A DNA stretch of 56,278 nt from an uncultured Saprospiraceae bacterium (GCA_937928575.1 CALFWW010000195.1:1-56278); one strand, 5' to 3'. Shown: positions 19,065 through 28,641, counted from the first letter of the stretch. The notes: generated by a model from the sequence alone, not told the origin. Made by a program: numbers and translations.

Positions 19065-20986
19065 CTAATTAGTGTTATATCTCCTTTTAATAATTTTATC
19101 TCCCCATCCAAAAATTCGACTTCAGCATACCAAACAAAAACGGCATCATTTAATAATTGACCTTTGTACACACCATCCCAACCATGATCAAAACTATTAA
19201 CAAAACCATCATACGATTCATGCAGCAGAGAACCCCATCGATCAAAAATTTTGAACACATTTACTTTTGTACCTGCTGTCCCATAAACTGAAAAAATATC
19301 GTTGTATCCATCTTGATTGGGACTAAAAATATTGGGGACATAAATATTATAATTAGGTACTACTTTGATAATAATCGAGTCGGATGCAACACAATTATAT
19401 GGATCTCGGACCTCCACATTTATAGTTACATCTCGAACTGGCATGATGGTTTGGCCTTCGCAATCTGTACAATTTAAAATGTTGTCATTCCCTGATTCCG
19501 TCCAAGTATAGCTGACAGAATTCGGAGAACTGTGATTGGCATTGATAAATAGTTGATCCCCTAAGTCTATTGTTATATCTTCAGGTAAAAAGACGAAAAA
19601 TTCATCAGAAACTACTACGTTAAATGAATCTCTAACTGTTTGGCAAGAATTGGAAATGTCTACCCAATAAGATCCAGCTTCCGTCACTTCAATGGACTGA
19701 CTAGTTGCTCCAGTACTCCACAAATAGGTATCCGATATTTGATTAGATTGTAAAGTTAAAGTCTCTGAAAAACAAATACCATACTCCTCAATAGAAAGTG
19801 GTTGGTCAAGGCCGACGACATTCAAAACAGTTGAATCATTGGTCGTAGGAGTGAGTGGATTATCAGAAACCATCGTCTGACTTAACAATAAAGGCACATT
19901 TTTTAATCTAGCTTGATTTTTATAAACCCCCTCCGCATCCTGACTCACTTCTACTCGTATAGCGAGTGTGTCAAATCCTGGAGGAATCACCATATCTGAG
20001 ATCGACAATAAATCGGTATTTACACCACTTATGATATTGCCACCATATGGATTGTCAATGATTTCAGTAATCAATAAGTCCGGAGGTAATTGATCTTCTA
20101 AGGTGACACCTGTTTGCGCGACAGCAGAGACATTGGCAATTGCAAAATAATAAGTCACTTCAGAACAAGGCGTTGTCTCCAATGGTTCCACCAATTTATT
20201 TAATCTAACAGTATATGGACAGGAGCAACCATCTTTATTGGACGAGGTAGGACCATTGGCAGCTACAGCAACAATTCCGGTGTCTGGATTTATCTCATAT
20301 AGGACACTACCATTGTTCCCTCCATACCCATACAGCCCTCCAAATGAATCGAAGAAAGTAGCTCCGATTCGTGGTGCGACTTGATTAATTGGAAAGCTTC
20401 CGTCTAGTTCTCCTGTATCAGGATCAATGACAATCATGCGGTCGTTGGCACTATCATAGCCATATAGTAAATTGGTGATTGGATTAAAAGAGATATCCGT
20501 CACTTGTATGTTAGAAGCATTGGAAATGGGGAGGGTAGTGACTGGATAACCACCTGCTTCAAAATCCACAAAAGCCAACAAATTACTTCCTTGAGAAAAA
20601 CTAGTTCCTATGAAAACCATGAATTTTCCGTCCGCCGTAAAATCAGCGCCATAGAAATTGTGAGAGGAAGGAAGGTTGAGATTGGTGATAAAAGTACCAT
20701 CACCGCTGGCATCAATTCGATATAGATCGTTATTGTTGGTGTTGATGGAGTAGATAAAGTTGTCAGCAGTCCGATAGCCAATGGCATTAACCACTAAACC
20801 GACGTTATTTGGCAATGCGTTGAAAGTTGCATTTCCGTTTACATTAATTTCTACTTTATAGACAGTTGTGTTTCCAGAAGTGGAAGTCAAATAGTAATCA
20901 CCATTGCACACAAATGGTTGTTGACCTAACAATATATTTGCTGTGCTAAAGAAAAAAAGTACGAGTAACAAATGTGTTCTGGTCAT
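19061..20986 (-). CDS. T9SS type B secreted protein with DUF6923-like propeller and DUF11-like domain
   Basis: Secreted protein of 641 residues. After a signal peptide (about 1-21, ending LLGQ), residues 25-270 form a propeller-like domain with repeated blades such as NFIYSINTNNNDLYRID, resembling the DUF6923 family. A DUF11-like domain (about 270-385) carries GVTLEDQLPPDLLITE. After an Ig/PKD-like stretch, a CHU_C domain (about 545-641) begins YVPNIFSPNQDGYND and ends GDITLIR. It should be exported by T9SS and attached to or released at the cell surface. The specific role is unknown. Its stop overlaps the start of the dehydrogenase gene by four bases, an odd coupling of a surface protein and a cytosolic enzyme. 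Confidence 0.88.
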   Translation of the reverse strand: MTRTHLLLVLFFFSTANILLGQQPFVCNGDYYLTSTSGNTTVYKVEINVNGNATFNALPNNVGLVVNAIGYRTADNFIYSINTNNNDLYRIDASGDGTFITNLNLPSSHNFYGADFTADGKFMVFIGTSFSQGSNLLAFVDFEAGGYPVTTLPISNASNIQVTDISFNPITNLLYGYDSANDRMIVIDPDTGELDGSFPINQVAPRIGATFFDSFGGLYGYGGNNGSVLYEINPDTGIVAVAANGPTSSNKDGCSCPYTVRLNKLVEPLETTPCSEVTYYFAIANVSAVAQTGVTLEDQLPPDLLITEIIDNPYGGNIISGVNTDLLSISDMVIPPGFDTLAIRVEVSQDAEGVYKNQARLKNVPLLLSQTMVSDNPLTPTTNDSTVLNVVGLDQPLSIEEYGICFSETLTLQSNQISDTYLWSTGATSQSIEVTEAGSYWVDISNSCQTVRDSFNVVVSDEFFVFLPEDITIDLGDQLFINANHSSPNSVSYTWTESGNDNILNCTDCEGQTIMPVRDVTINVEVRDPYNCVASDSIIIKVVPNYNIYVPNIFSPNQDGYNDIFSVYGTAGTKVNVFKIFDRWGSLLHESYDGFVNSFDHGWDGVYKGQLLNDAVFVWYAEVEFLDGEIKLLKGDITLIR

Positions 20987-21030
20987 GCTTGTGGTTGAAA
21001 ATGCAAGATAGCGATTCTAAATTTAGAATA

Positions 21031-21525
21031 TTATTTGAATTCTCGCAAATGCAAATTCATTTTAGCATATAAAGCAGCCATCCAATGCGGGCTTGAAAAG
21101 TTGGCGACAAAAGTATCTCCATTTCTGGCATCATTTGGAAATATGTAGACGGGGTAATCTTTTAGCTTCAATCCACTAAAATCAGGTGATTTAACGACTA
21201 TGTTTGGTTGAAACTTGAGTTGATAGTTCTTTTCTTGGTAGAATTTATTTGGAAAACTTAACAATAAGCCATCGGCTGTTTGTTGTGCATCGAAGATACC
21301 GACTGGATAACGTGGATCCAAATTGATAGCACTCGTTTTGGTTTTCTTTCCATCTTCCCAAATTTCTATTAGCTGTTCTTTTTTGAAAATCAGGATTGCG
21401 TTTTTCTGGTGAGAAGCAATAGATAGCGTCGAATTCGGCTTAGGATTATAAGGTGGAGTAGTCGAATCATTTGCACAACTGCATAAAAACAGCAATGCAA
21501 TTAGAAGCAAATGATTCGGACTCAT
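21031..21525 (-). CDS. Small putative lipoprotein, unknown function
   Basis: 164 residues. The N-terminus MSPNHLLLIALLFLCSC fits a lipoprotein signal (lipobox LCSC, Cys at about 17). The mature part is mostly beta-rich. Its start, ILIFKKEQLIEIWEDGK...INLDPRYPVGIFDA, resembles the first strands of an L,D-transpeptidase (YkuD) fold. The HG...SxGCxR catalytic signature is absent, so enzymatic activity is unlikely. I do not recognise a family with confidence. It lies 53 bases after the DUF547 lipoprotein gene and 44 bases before the CHU_C protein gene, all on the minus strand. Confidence 0.65.
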   Translation of the reverse strand: MSPNHLLLIALLFLCSCANDSTTPPYNPKPNSTLSIASHQKNAILIFKKEQLIEIWEDGKKTKTSAINLDPRYPVGIFDAQQTADGLLLSFPNKFYQEKNYQLKFQPNIVVKSPDFSGLKLKDYPVYIFPNDARNGDTFVANFSSPHWMAALYAKMNLHLREFK

Positions 21526-21578
21526 AAAAATGGGTGTTCGTATTTATGTTGTTGTAATATAGTTTGAAATTGAATTAT

Positions 21579-22799
21579 CTATTCATTTAATCCCCAGTTG
21601 TAATCCATGAACTTAATTTTACCACCACTTTTTATTTGCACATCAGAATACTTGTTTAGGAAAGCAGTTAAGTCCCCAAAATCTTCTTTATACCAATCGA
21701 AAATTTTTGAAACAGTCGCCCCATTTTTATCAATAGCGTTGTATTGACTGTTGTTGATAAATTTCTTCGTTGCAGTTTCAAATTTTTCTTCCAGGTTGGC
21801 TGGTGTCCAGGCGGAGTTGCTCAATGGCGGGCAAGACTTTGCAGCACAATTGACCGCAAAATGAATTCGAGGTTCATTAAATTGAGGTCGGATAATATCA
21901 TTTTCGATATTGTTTAGAGAGTAAGTTTTGTCTCCAATTTTTATCCATTTTCTATCCCACGGTTTTCCTCCATCCAACTTTTGAATAGATGAAATTGGGT
22001 AATTATCGACAATTAATTTGATTGTAAAAGCATTATAGGCATTGATCCAATAAGCTAGTTTTTCCTTTTTTGTCCAATCAGAATTTACTGGATTATTTTT
22101 CAATTGACTTAAATAATCTTCCAACAAATGGTCATCCGCTTTAAACCCTTTATAATTTACCGTCCCATCAGCAGTAACGTATTTTTTCAACAAATCATTG
22201 AAATAATCATGATTCGGTTTGTCATTTTTCCCCCACACTTTTTTGTTAACAATGTCTTTGGTCGCAGTTTCTTTCACTTCCTTTTTTGGAGCGGTGGTCT
22301 GACTTGTTTCGGTAGGTGGAGCAGGTTTCGAAGTGGTTTTTGATTCTGGAATAGCAGCTATGGCATCATCCACTTTTGCTTCCACCTTTGCGGCGGTAGT
22401 TTCAATTTTATTTTCAATTTTATTTCCTATTTCTTCAGATTTTTTTGAAATATTTTCGACAACTTCATCTGCTTTTTTAGTCACTACATCGGTCGTCTTT
22501 TTGATTTCACCAGCTACTTCCTCTTTCCCTTTTTTAAGTATTCCCTTTATTTTATCAGCCACTTTGTCGACAGTTTTATCAATTTTATCATCGCTTGGAA
22601 CCAATTCATCTGTAGCAGCATCAGCAGCATCGCTACCTTTTGTCAAGACTTTAGAAACTTCATTTGCGACCCCCGTATTTTCGATAGTTGGTGTGGTTGA
22701 AGATCCTTTTGCAGTGGCATTGTTTGTTGAAGAATCAGATGCGCAGGAAATAAAAAAGATGGCAAATGCAATGGTAAATAGGACGGTTGACTTTTTCAT
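21579..22799 (-). CDS. DUF547 lipoprotein with LEA-like charged helical linker
   Basis: 406 residues in three parts. A lipoprotein signal (FFISCASD, Cys near 19) comes first. Residues about 50-150 are a Lys/Glu/Ala/Asp/Val-rich amphipathic helix with irregular 11-residue periodicity (for example KVADKIKGILKKGKEEV), resembling LEA or apolipoprotein-like helices. After a Pro/Thr linker, a DUF547 domain (about 200-405) shows KLAYWINAYNAFTIKLIVDN, HFAVNCAAKSCPPL and a terminal FMDYNWGLN. DUF547 proteins are secreted and have no agreed activity, although a cysteine-protease-like fold has been suggested. The gene heads the minus-strand run and has a long upstream gap (22800-23527) that could hold the promoter. 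Confidence 0.88.
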   Translation of the reverse strand: MKKSTVLFTIAFAIFFISCASDSSTNNATAKGSSTTPTIENTGVANEVSKVLTKGSDAADAATDELVPSDDKIDKTVDKVADKIKGILKKGKEEVAGEIKKTTDVVTKKADEVVENISKKSEEIGNKIENKIETTAAKVEAKVDDAIAAIPESKTTSKPAPPTETSQTTAPKKEVKETATKDIVNKKVWGKNDKPNHDYFNDLLKKYVTADGTVNYKGFKADDHLLEDYLSQLKNNPVNSDWTKKEKLAYWINAYNAFTIKLIVDNYPISSIQKLDGGKPWDRKWIKIGDKTYSLNNIENDIIRPQFNEPRIHFAVNCAAKSCPPLSNSAWTPANLEEKFETATKKFINNSQYNAIDKNGATVSKIFDWYKEDFGDLTAFLNKYSDVQIKSGGKIKFMDYNWGLNE

Positions 22800-23527
22800 A
22801 TTGTAAATTTCTTTTTATGACTATTTGGATTCAAATTCCAATTACAGATTTTGCATAAATATCCTGCAAAAGAAATAAATTTCTAACTTTAATTTTTTCT
22901 TGATCTTCATTTTTTCTTGATAAAAAAGAGCTTGCCTTGAGCTTGTCGAAAGGAAGCAAAAAATCAAGGCTTTAAATATTTATCTAAAATTTAAATTGCT
23001 CCACGCAAAATATCGAAACTCGCAACACTTTCAGTGGCTCAAACAACGATTTTTTTTCCTCTCTTCGCACTTCTAAATTTCTTTACGATAAATCTTTAAG
23101 GCCGAAGCCACCCGCTTCAAAATCCTGCGACTAAATTTTTTATCATTAATAATTTGACAATGCTCTTTAATTACGAGTTACCCACTCTATTCGAAAGAGA
23201 ATCAATATAAATGTACCTAAAGATAGGTAACCGAATTGACAAAAATATTGTTGTCGTATTTTTTTATAACTGTTGGTTTAAGGACATTTTTAACAAAAGT
23301 TTAATCTGGTCAATGATTGAGTAAGTGCTGGTTTTTGTTAGTTGAGATTTCAAACAGACTGAGTGGATGATTGATTGAAATAATTTGATGTCTTTCTCGT
23401 TTTAATGGTCTTTGGTTTCGACACTTGATTTGCTTAGATTTATGCAAGAAACAGGTTGAATTTAAACGCCAATTTATCCCTTAAAACTCATTTTTTGGCT
23501 TAAATTTACACCTTCGATAAACTACCT
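22800..23527. other. Intergenic region, 728 bp
   Basis: This is the divergent promoter region between the DUF547 gene (-) and gldA (+). No ORF of note is present. At 22928-22976 the text CCTTGAGCTTGTCGAAAGG, followed by AAGCAAAAAATCAAGGC, resembles an intergenic sequence scattered in many Bacteroidota genomes. Two imperfect CCTTGA/TCAAGG arms could pair. The following 200 bases (to about 23150) are less AT-rich and look like part of the same dispersed element. This is recalled rather than computed. Confidence 0.35.
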
Positions 23528-24445
23528 ATGTCAGTAAAAGTCAATCAGTTAACAAAAATATACGGAAGTCAACGCGCAGTTGACCAGATTTCATTTGAAG
23601 CAAAAAAAGGAGAAGTCCTTGGATTTCTTGGACCAAACGGTGCAGGAAAGACGACTACTATGAAGATTTTGACTTGTTTTATTCCACAATCGGAAGGCAG
23701 TGCGGAAGTCTGTGGTTTTGATACAGAAAAAAATCCGATTGATGTGCGACATCATATTGGCTATTTGCCAGAGCACAATCCACTTTACAAAAGCATGTAC
23801 GTGAGAGAGTATTTGCGCTTCTTTGCCAGATTACACAAAATTCGACCAGCCAAAAAACGGATAGATGAGTTGATTGAGATGACTGGTTTGGAATTGGAAC
23901 AAAAGAAATTAATCGGTGCTTTGTCTAAAGGATATCGGCAGCGGGTTGGGTTGGCGCAAGCGATGTTGCACAATCCGGATGTATTGATTTTGGATGAACC
24001 GACTTCTGGTTTGGATCCGAATCAATTGATTGAAATTCGTAGTTTGATAAAACAACTAGGAAAGGAAAAGACCGTTATTTTTTCTACACACATCATGCAA
24101 GAGGTGCAGCAATTATGCGATCGGGTATTGATCATCAATCGTGGAAAATTGGTTGCCGATGATCCAATAGCAGCACTTCAAAATAGAATTTCTAACAAAA
24201 CAATGGTAACGGTTGAATTCTTGCAAAAAGCAGATGTGGCTAAGTTGAAAAAAATAAATGGGGTAGATGGTGTGAATCCATTAGGAGACCGACAATATGA
24301 ATTATTTGCAAATGCTGATATCGATTTTAGGAAAGAAGTATTTGATTTTGCAGTGTCCAATCAACTGACTTTATTGGAGATGAAAAAAGAAGTGTCAAGT
24401 GTAGAGGATATTTTCACTGAACTAACTTATAAAAGCGAAAAGTGA
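23528..24445 (+). CDS. gldA: GldA-type ABC transporter ATP-binding protein
   Basis: ATPase of 305 residues that powers the GldFG membrane complex, required in Flavobacterium for gliding. Walker A is GPNGAGKTTT (about 37-46). The signature region is LSKGYRQRVGLAQAM (about 137-151), Walker B is VLILDEPTSGLDP (about 156-168), and the switch His follows in IFSTHIMQEV. The C-terminal 80 residues match the regulatory extension of GldA and related ABC-2 ATPases. In many relatives gldA is separate from gldFG; here it leads the same operon. Its TGA (24443-24445) overlaps the GTG start of the next gene. Confidence 0.92.
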   Translation: MSVKVNQLTKIYGSQRAVDQISFEAKKGEVLGFLGPNGAGKTTTMKILTCFIPQSEGSAEVCGFDTEKNPIDVRHHIGYLPEHNPLYKSMYVREYLRFFARLHKIRPAKKRIDELIEMTGLELEQKKLIGALSKGYRQRVGLAQAMLHNPDVLILDEPTSGLDPNQLIEIRSLIKQLGKEKTVIFSTHIMQEVQQLCDRVLIINRGKLVADDPIAALQNRISNKTMVTVEFLQKADVAKLKKINGVDGVNPLGDRQYELFANADIDFRKEVFDFAVSNQLTLLEMKKEVSSVEDIFTELTYKSEK

Positions 24446-25119
24446 AACCGGCTATCAACATACTAGTTTTGTTTTTTCTGTTCGTCGGAAATATACTGTT
24501 TGCTCAAGAGCAGGAAGTGATGACCAAAAACTATCTTTTTGAAGATGGATTGTATTTATCTTTCGAAGATTTTAAGAATAACCAACCTGTTTACAAATGG
24601 GAAGAAGTGAAAGTGAATATTTTTCAAAATCCACTGACATTTACTGCGAAATCAGATCAAATATTCTACATCGAAGAACAAGACAAAAAGTTGGAAAATA
24701 TTTGGGGATTTAGTTTGGATGGTATCCCATATATAAATTTGAATCTTGAAAATGAAGTGTTAGAACAATTTGCAGGAATGCGGGTGCGAGGGAAAATCTG
24801 CTATTATACTTATGAAGAGGAACAACCAAGAACAGCAGCGATTTCAGCATACAATCCATATACGAGAAAGCCGTTCAGGACTTCCGAAGTGTCGATAAAA
24901 GAGAGAGTAAAACACGAAATGATGTTGCGGTTGGAAGATGGAATGATTGAAACATTTAAAGTAGAAAATTTTAAGCATTGGATAAAAGATGACCTCCAAT
25001 TGACCGCAACGTTGACGGATTTACCCAAAGAAGAAGTGGCAGAAAAGTTGTTCAAATGTTTATTGATTTATAATGATCGAAATGAGGTGATGGTCAATAA
25101 AACCCAAGCCAAAAATTAA
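24442..25119 (+). CDS. Unknown secreted protein in the gld operon
   Basis: 225 residues, GTG start overlapping the gldA stop by four bases. This start is chosen because it alone retains a signal peptide (KPAINILVLFFLFVGNILFAQ); the next Met is at residue 28, inside the mature protein. The mature part is beta-strand rich with acidic stretches (EDGLYLSFEDF near 37, a YYTYEEEQPR segment near 117). No cysteines for a lipobox and no later membrane segment are visible. I do not recognise a domain. Its position between gldA and gldF, 6 bases before the latter, suggests a periplasmic accessory of the Gld transporter or a neighbour of convenience. Confidence 0.8.
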   Translation: MKPAINILVLFFLFVGNILFAQEQEVMTKNYLFEDGLYLSFEDFKNNQPVYKWEEVKVNIFQNPLTFTAKSDQIFYIEEQDKKLENIWGFSLDGIPYINLNLENEVLEQFAGMRVRGKICYYTYEEEQPRTAAISAYNPYTRKPFRTSEVSIKERVKHEMMLRLEDGMIETFKVENFKHWIKDDLQLTATLTDLPKEEVAEKLFKCLLIYNDRNEVMVNKTQAKN

Positions 25120-25125
25120 AAGAAA

Positions 25126-25857
25126 ATGATAGGGATTTTCCTCAAGGAAATAAATACGTTTTTTAGTTCACTCATCGGTTATATCGTCATCGGTGTGTTT
25201 CTTGTTTTTTTAGGACTGATGATGTGGGTGTTTCCTGATTCTTCATTATTGGAATACAAATTTGCGACACTGGATCAGCTCTTTAGTTTGGCACCCATTA
25301 TCTTTATGTTTTTGATTCCGGCCATAACGATGCGAACTTTTGCGGAAGAAAATCAAAGTGGAACCATCGAGTTATTGGCCACCCGACCTTTGCGGGATAT
25401 GGAAATCATTTTGGGGAAATATTTTGCAAGTTTAGCATTAGTTGTTTTTGCATTAATTCCCACGTTGATTTATTACTACACGGTTCATCAATTGGGTGCA
25501 CCAAAAGGGAATCTCGATTCAGGAGCCATCATGGGATCTTATATCGGGTTGGTGTTCTTAAGTGCAGCCTTTGTGTCCATAGGGATTTTTGCATCCGCAT
25601 TGACCGACAATCAAATCGTGTCCTTTTTGTTGGCTGTATTTATCTGTTTCTTCTTTTTCTGGGCGTTTAATTTTTTGAGTAAACTACCCATTTTCTTTGG
25701 AAAGACAGATGATATAGTCCAAATGATTGGGATTGATTATCACTACAATTCAATCAGTCGTGGGATCATAGATTCTCGGGATATTATATATTTTATTTCA
25801 CTCATCATCCTGTTCCTGTTAGGTACTTTGACAGTCATGGAACGTAGAAAATGGTAA
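25126..25857 (+). CDS. gldF: Gliding motility ABC transporter permease GldF
   Basis: Inner-membrane permease of 243 residues with about six hydrophobic segments. The FLIPAITMRTFAEENQSGT motif (about 63-81), followed by ELLATRPL, is typical of ABC-2 permeases of the GldF/NosY kind. It pairs with GldA and GldG; the transported substrate is not known. The end ...LTVMERRKW marks a short cytoplasmic tail. Spacing is 6 bases from the preceding gene and 7 to gldG, so the genes are one transcription unit. Confidence 0.92.
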   Translation: MIGIFLKEINTFFSSLIGYIVIGVFLVFLGLMMWVFPDSSLLEYKFATLDQLFSLAPIIFMFLIPAITMRTFAEENQSGTIELLATRPLRDMEIILGKYFASLALVVFALIPTLIYYYTVHQLGAPKGNLDSGAIMGSYIGLVFLSAAFVSIGIFASALTDNQIVSFLLAVFICFFFFWAFNFLSKLPIFFGKTDDIVQMIGIDYHYNSISRGIIDSRDIIYFISLIILFLLGTLTVMERRKW

Positions 25858-25864
25858 CAAGATA

Positions 25865-27565
25865 ATGGCAAATTCTAAAAAGAAAACAAAGTCAATCGTA
25901 CAGCTGTTGCTGGTTATCGGAATTTTGATTTTCATCAATATTCTCGCTACTGCTTTTTATGGGAAGGTGGATTTGACAGAAGATAAACGATTTACATTAA
26001 CGAGTGCGACTCAAGAATTGTTAGGAGACCTAGATGAAGTGGTGTTTGTTAAAGTATTGTTGGATGGGGAATTTCCTGCCGGATTTAAACGTCTACAAAC
26101 CTCGATACGTGAAGTCTTAGATGATTTTCGATCAGAATCGGGATATATTGAGTATGAATTTGTCAACCCAGGTGAAGGAACCGTTGAAGAAATTAATGCA
26201 CGTCAACTGCAATTATCCGAATACGGAATCAATCCATTGAATTTATTTACAGGAAGTTCCAATGAAAAAAAAGAACAAGTAATCTACCCGTATGCTATTC
26301 TATATTACAAAAATCGTGAGTATGTAGTCAATTTGTTAGAAAATGAAGTGCCTGGAGTGTCTAATGAGGAAATACTAAACAATTCAGTTGCATTATTGGA
26401 ATATAAATTGGCTAATGCAATTCAAAAATTAAGAAATAATAGAAAACCAGCTGTATTGTTAACCACTGGCCATGGTGAATTGGAACCTATACAAACGAGG
26501 GATTTTGAAAAAACTTTACGCCAATTCTATAACACCGGCAGAATTAATTTAGATTCAGTTGTAATTATTGATCCCAAAGTAGATGTGTTGGTGGTAGCCA
26601 AACCTACCACTGCATTTTCAGAACAACACAAATTTAAAATTGATCAATACATCATGAATGGTGGGAAAGTGATTTGGCTAATTGATCGGCTAAGGGTTCA
26701 TTTGGACTTCCTCAGAAATCCTGAAGGTCATGTTGTGCTTGATTATACATTGGATCTAGAAGATTTGCTCTACAAATATGGAGTTAGAGTACAAAATAGT
26801 TTAGTGCAAGATATGCATTGTTCCAGGATTCCAGTAACTGTTGGAAAATTGGGGAATGCTCCTCAAATTGAGTTAAGACCATGGGTTTATCATGTAGTTT
26901 CAACTCCTCAAAGCAATCATCCTGTTGTAAAGAATTTGGATCGAATAAATTTAATGTTTCCAGGCACTATCGATACCATTAGAACAAAAACACCAATCAA
27001 AAAATCAATTTTATTAGAGTCTTCTCCCTATTCGAAATTACAATTTTCACCAGTTAAATTAACTTTAGAATATGCAAGAATAAAACTCGATCCAACCAAA
27101 TTCAACAAAGGTCCTCAACCAATGGCGGTCATGCTAGAAGGAACCTTCCCATCATTATATGAAAACCGTGTCACGGAAGAAATGAAGGATGGGTTGGCAC
27201 AAATTAATGTACAAGTAAAAACTAAAAGTGTCGATACCAAAATGTTGGTGGTAGCGGATGGTGATATCATAAAGAATCCGGTAGACCCTAGTCAAGATGC
27301 AATTCGACCTTTAGGTTATAATAAATATGAAAATTATCAATTTGCAAACAAGGACTTTCTCGTCAATGCAGTTGAATATATGATGGATAAAAATGGAGTA
27401 ATTGAAGCGCGCTCCAAAGAAGTAAAATTAAGAATGTTGGATACGGTGAAAGCAACCAAAGAAAAAGGAATGTGGCAGCTAATAAATATCGGATTGCCAT
27501 TGCTATTCCTACTTGTATTTGGATTGTTATTTAATTTCCTGAGAAAACGGAAATATGCTTCTTGA
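25865..27565 (+). CDS. gldG: Gliding motility ABC transporter component GldG
   Basis: 566 residues: an N-terminal membrane helix (about 10-32), a long periplasmic part and a C-terminal helix (about 538-558) ending in a basic tail (NFLRKRKYAS). The region contains VDLTEDKRFTLT (about 36-47), TTGHGELEP (about 199-207) and a GGKVIWLIDRLR strand-turn (about 262-273), all typical of GldG. With GldF and GldA it forms the Gld ABC complex. A perfect 8-base inverted repeat (ATTTTCTC 27582-27589, GAGAAAAT 27607-27614) in the 65-base gap to the next gene may tune downstream expression; it has no T tract. Confidence 0.92.
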   Translation: MANSKKKTKSIVQLLLVIGILIFINILATAFYGKVDLTEDKRFTLTSATQELLGDLDEVVFVKVLLDGEFPAGFKRLQTSIREVLDDFRSESGYIEYEFVNPGEGTVEEINARQLQLSEYGINPLNLFTGSSNEKKEQVIYPYAILYYKNREYVVNLLENEVPGVSNEEILNNSVALLEYKLANAIQKLRNNRKPAVLLTTGHGELEPIQTRDFEKTLRQFYNTGRINLDSVVIIDPKVDVLVVAKPTTAFSEQHKFKIDQYIMNGGKVIWLIDRLRVHLDFLRNPEGHVVLDYTLDLEDLLYKYGVRVQNSLVQDMHCSRIPVTVGKLGNAPQIELRPWVYHVVSTPQSNHPVVKNLDRINLMFPGTIDTIRTKTPIKKSILLESSPYSKLQFSPVKLTLEYARIKLDPTKFNKGPQPMAVMLEGTFPSLYENRVTEEMKDGLAQINVQVKTKSVDTKMLVVADGDIIKNPVDPSQDAIRPLGYNKYENYQFANKDFLVNAVEYMMDKNGVIEARSKEVKLRMLDTVKATKEKGMWQLINIGLPLLFLLVFGLLFNFLRKRKYAS

Positions 27566-27630
27566 TTTTTAATTGAAAATAATTTTCTCAATTTTAAAAA
27601 GCTCTTGAGAAAATATAAGAAAAACAAATT

Positions 27631-28641
27631 ATGAAAAGAATCGCCATACTTTTAGTGTTATTTGCATTGCTTGGTTCAGGGACTGCATGGTATTTGATGA
27701 ACAAAGAAAATAAACGATCTTTCGATTATTCCGATAAGGATTTTAATGTCGAGGATGTCTCAACGATTCACAAAATTTTCATTGCAGACCGTGGTAAAAA
27801 AGCCAATACATTGGTCCGAAAAAAAGATCATTGGGTCATTAATGATAAATATAAAGTGAATCCTAGTTCGATGGAAGCATTGTTAGGTGTGATCGGAAAA
27901 GTGAAAGTAAAATTTTTACCAGCCAATGCAATGGAACCTTTGATGGTGAAAAATTTAGCAACACACGGCATAAAAGTAGAGCTTTACAATAAGTCTGATC
28001 AAAAATTAAAAGCCTATTACGTTGGCGGTATGACCAATAATGAAGAAGGTACCTATATGATTATGGAAGATGCCGAGCGACCTTATATTACCCACATTCC
28101 AGGATGGGTGGGCGGTCTACGTGCCCGATACAAATTGACGGAATTGCAATGGCGGGACAAATCAGTATTCAATGAAAAAATGGAAGATATAACAGAAGTG
28201 TCCGTTGAGTATCCATTACAAAAAGATCAATCATTTGTTTTAAAGAAAAATGGGAGGAAATATGAGGTGAACCCATTCTATCCAACTACCCCAAAAATTA
28301 AAAAAGAAGTCCATCAAGGTCAAGCACAAGCTTTTTTAATGAACTTTGAAAGCCTAGCAGCAGAATCTTTTGAGAATCAAGTCAGCAAAAAAGACTCGAT
28401 CAAATCATTGGTCCCGTTCACGATTATTTCACTCAAGAAAAGCGATGGAGCGGAAAAGCAAATCAAACTATTCCCAATTGCTACCTATAAAAATGGTGAA
28501 TTATTGACTCCTGAACACGTTGTTGGTGCCAATTCTGCTGTTGAAAAATATTGGTGTGACGCAAGTGAAGGAGATTTTATGTTAGTACAACACCTCTTAT
28601 TCCAGAAGATATTGTGGGGTTATGGATTTTTCTTTGAATAA
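27631..28641 (+). CDS. DUF4340 domain protein, gld operon
   Basis: 336 residues with one N-terminal membrane anchor (about 3-21) and an extracytoplasmic remainder. Visible DUF4340 features are the repeated strand-rich layout (LVRKKDHWVINDKYKVNPSS near 60, then a second copy near 205: FVLKKNGRKYEVNP). DUF4340 genes often follow GldG-like ABC genes, and their products are presumed periplasmic partners of the transporter. No catalytic residues are recognised. It is probably the last gene of the gldA-gldFG unit, because a new candidate promoter overlaps its end. Confidence 0.85.
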   Translation: MKRIAILLVLFALLGSGTAWYLMNKENKRSFDYSDKDFNVEDVSTIHKIFIADRGKKANTLVRKKDHWVINDKYKVNPSSMEALLGVIGKVKVKFLPANAMEPLMVKNLATHGIKVELYNKSDQKLKAYYVGGMTNNEEGTYMIMEDAERPYITHIPGWVGGLRARYKLTELQWRDKSVFNEKMEDITEVSVEYPLQKDQSFVLKKNGRKYEVNPFYPTTPKIKKEVHQGQAQAFLMNFESLAAESFENQVSKKDSIKSLVPFTIISLKKSDGAEKQIKLFPIATYKNGELLTPEHVVGANSAVEKYWCDASEGDFMLVQHLLFQKILWGYGFFFE

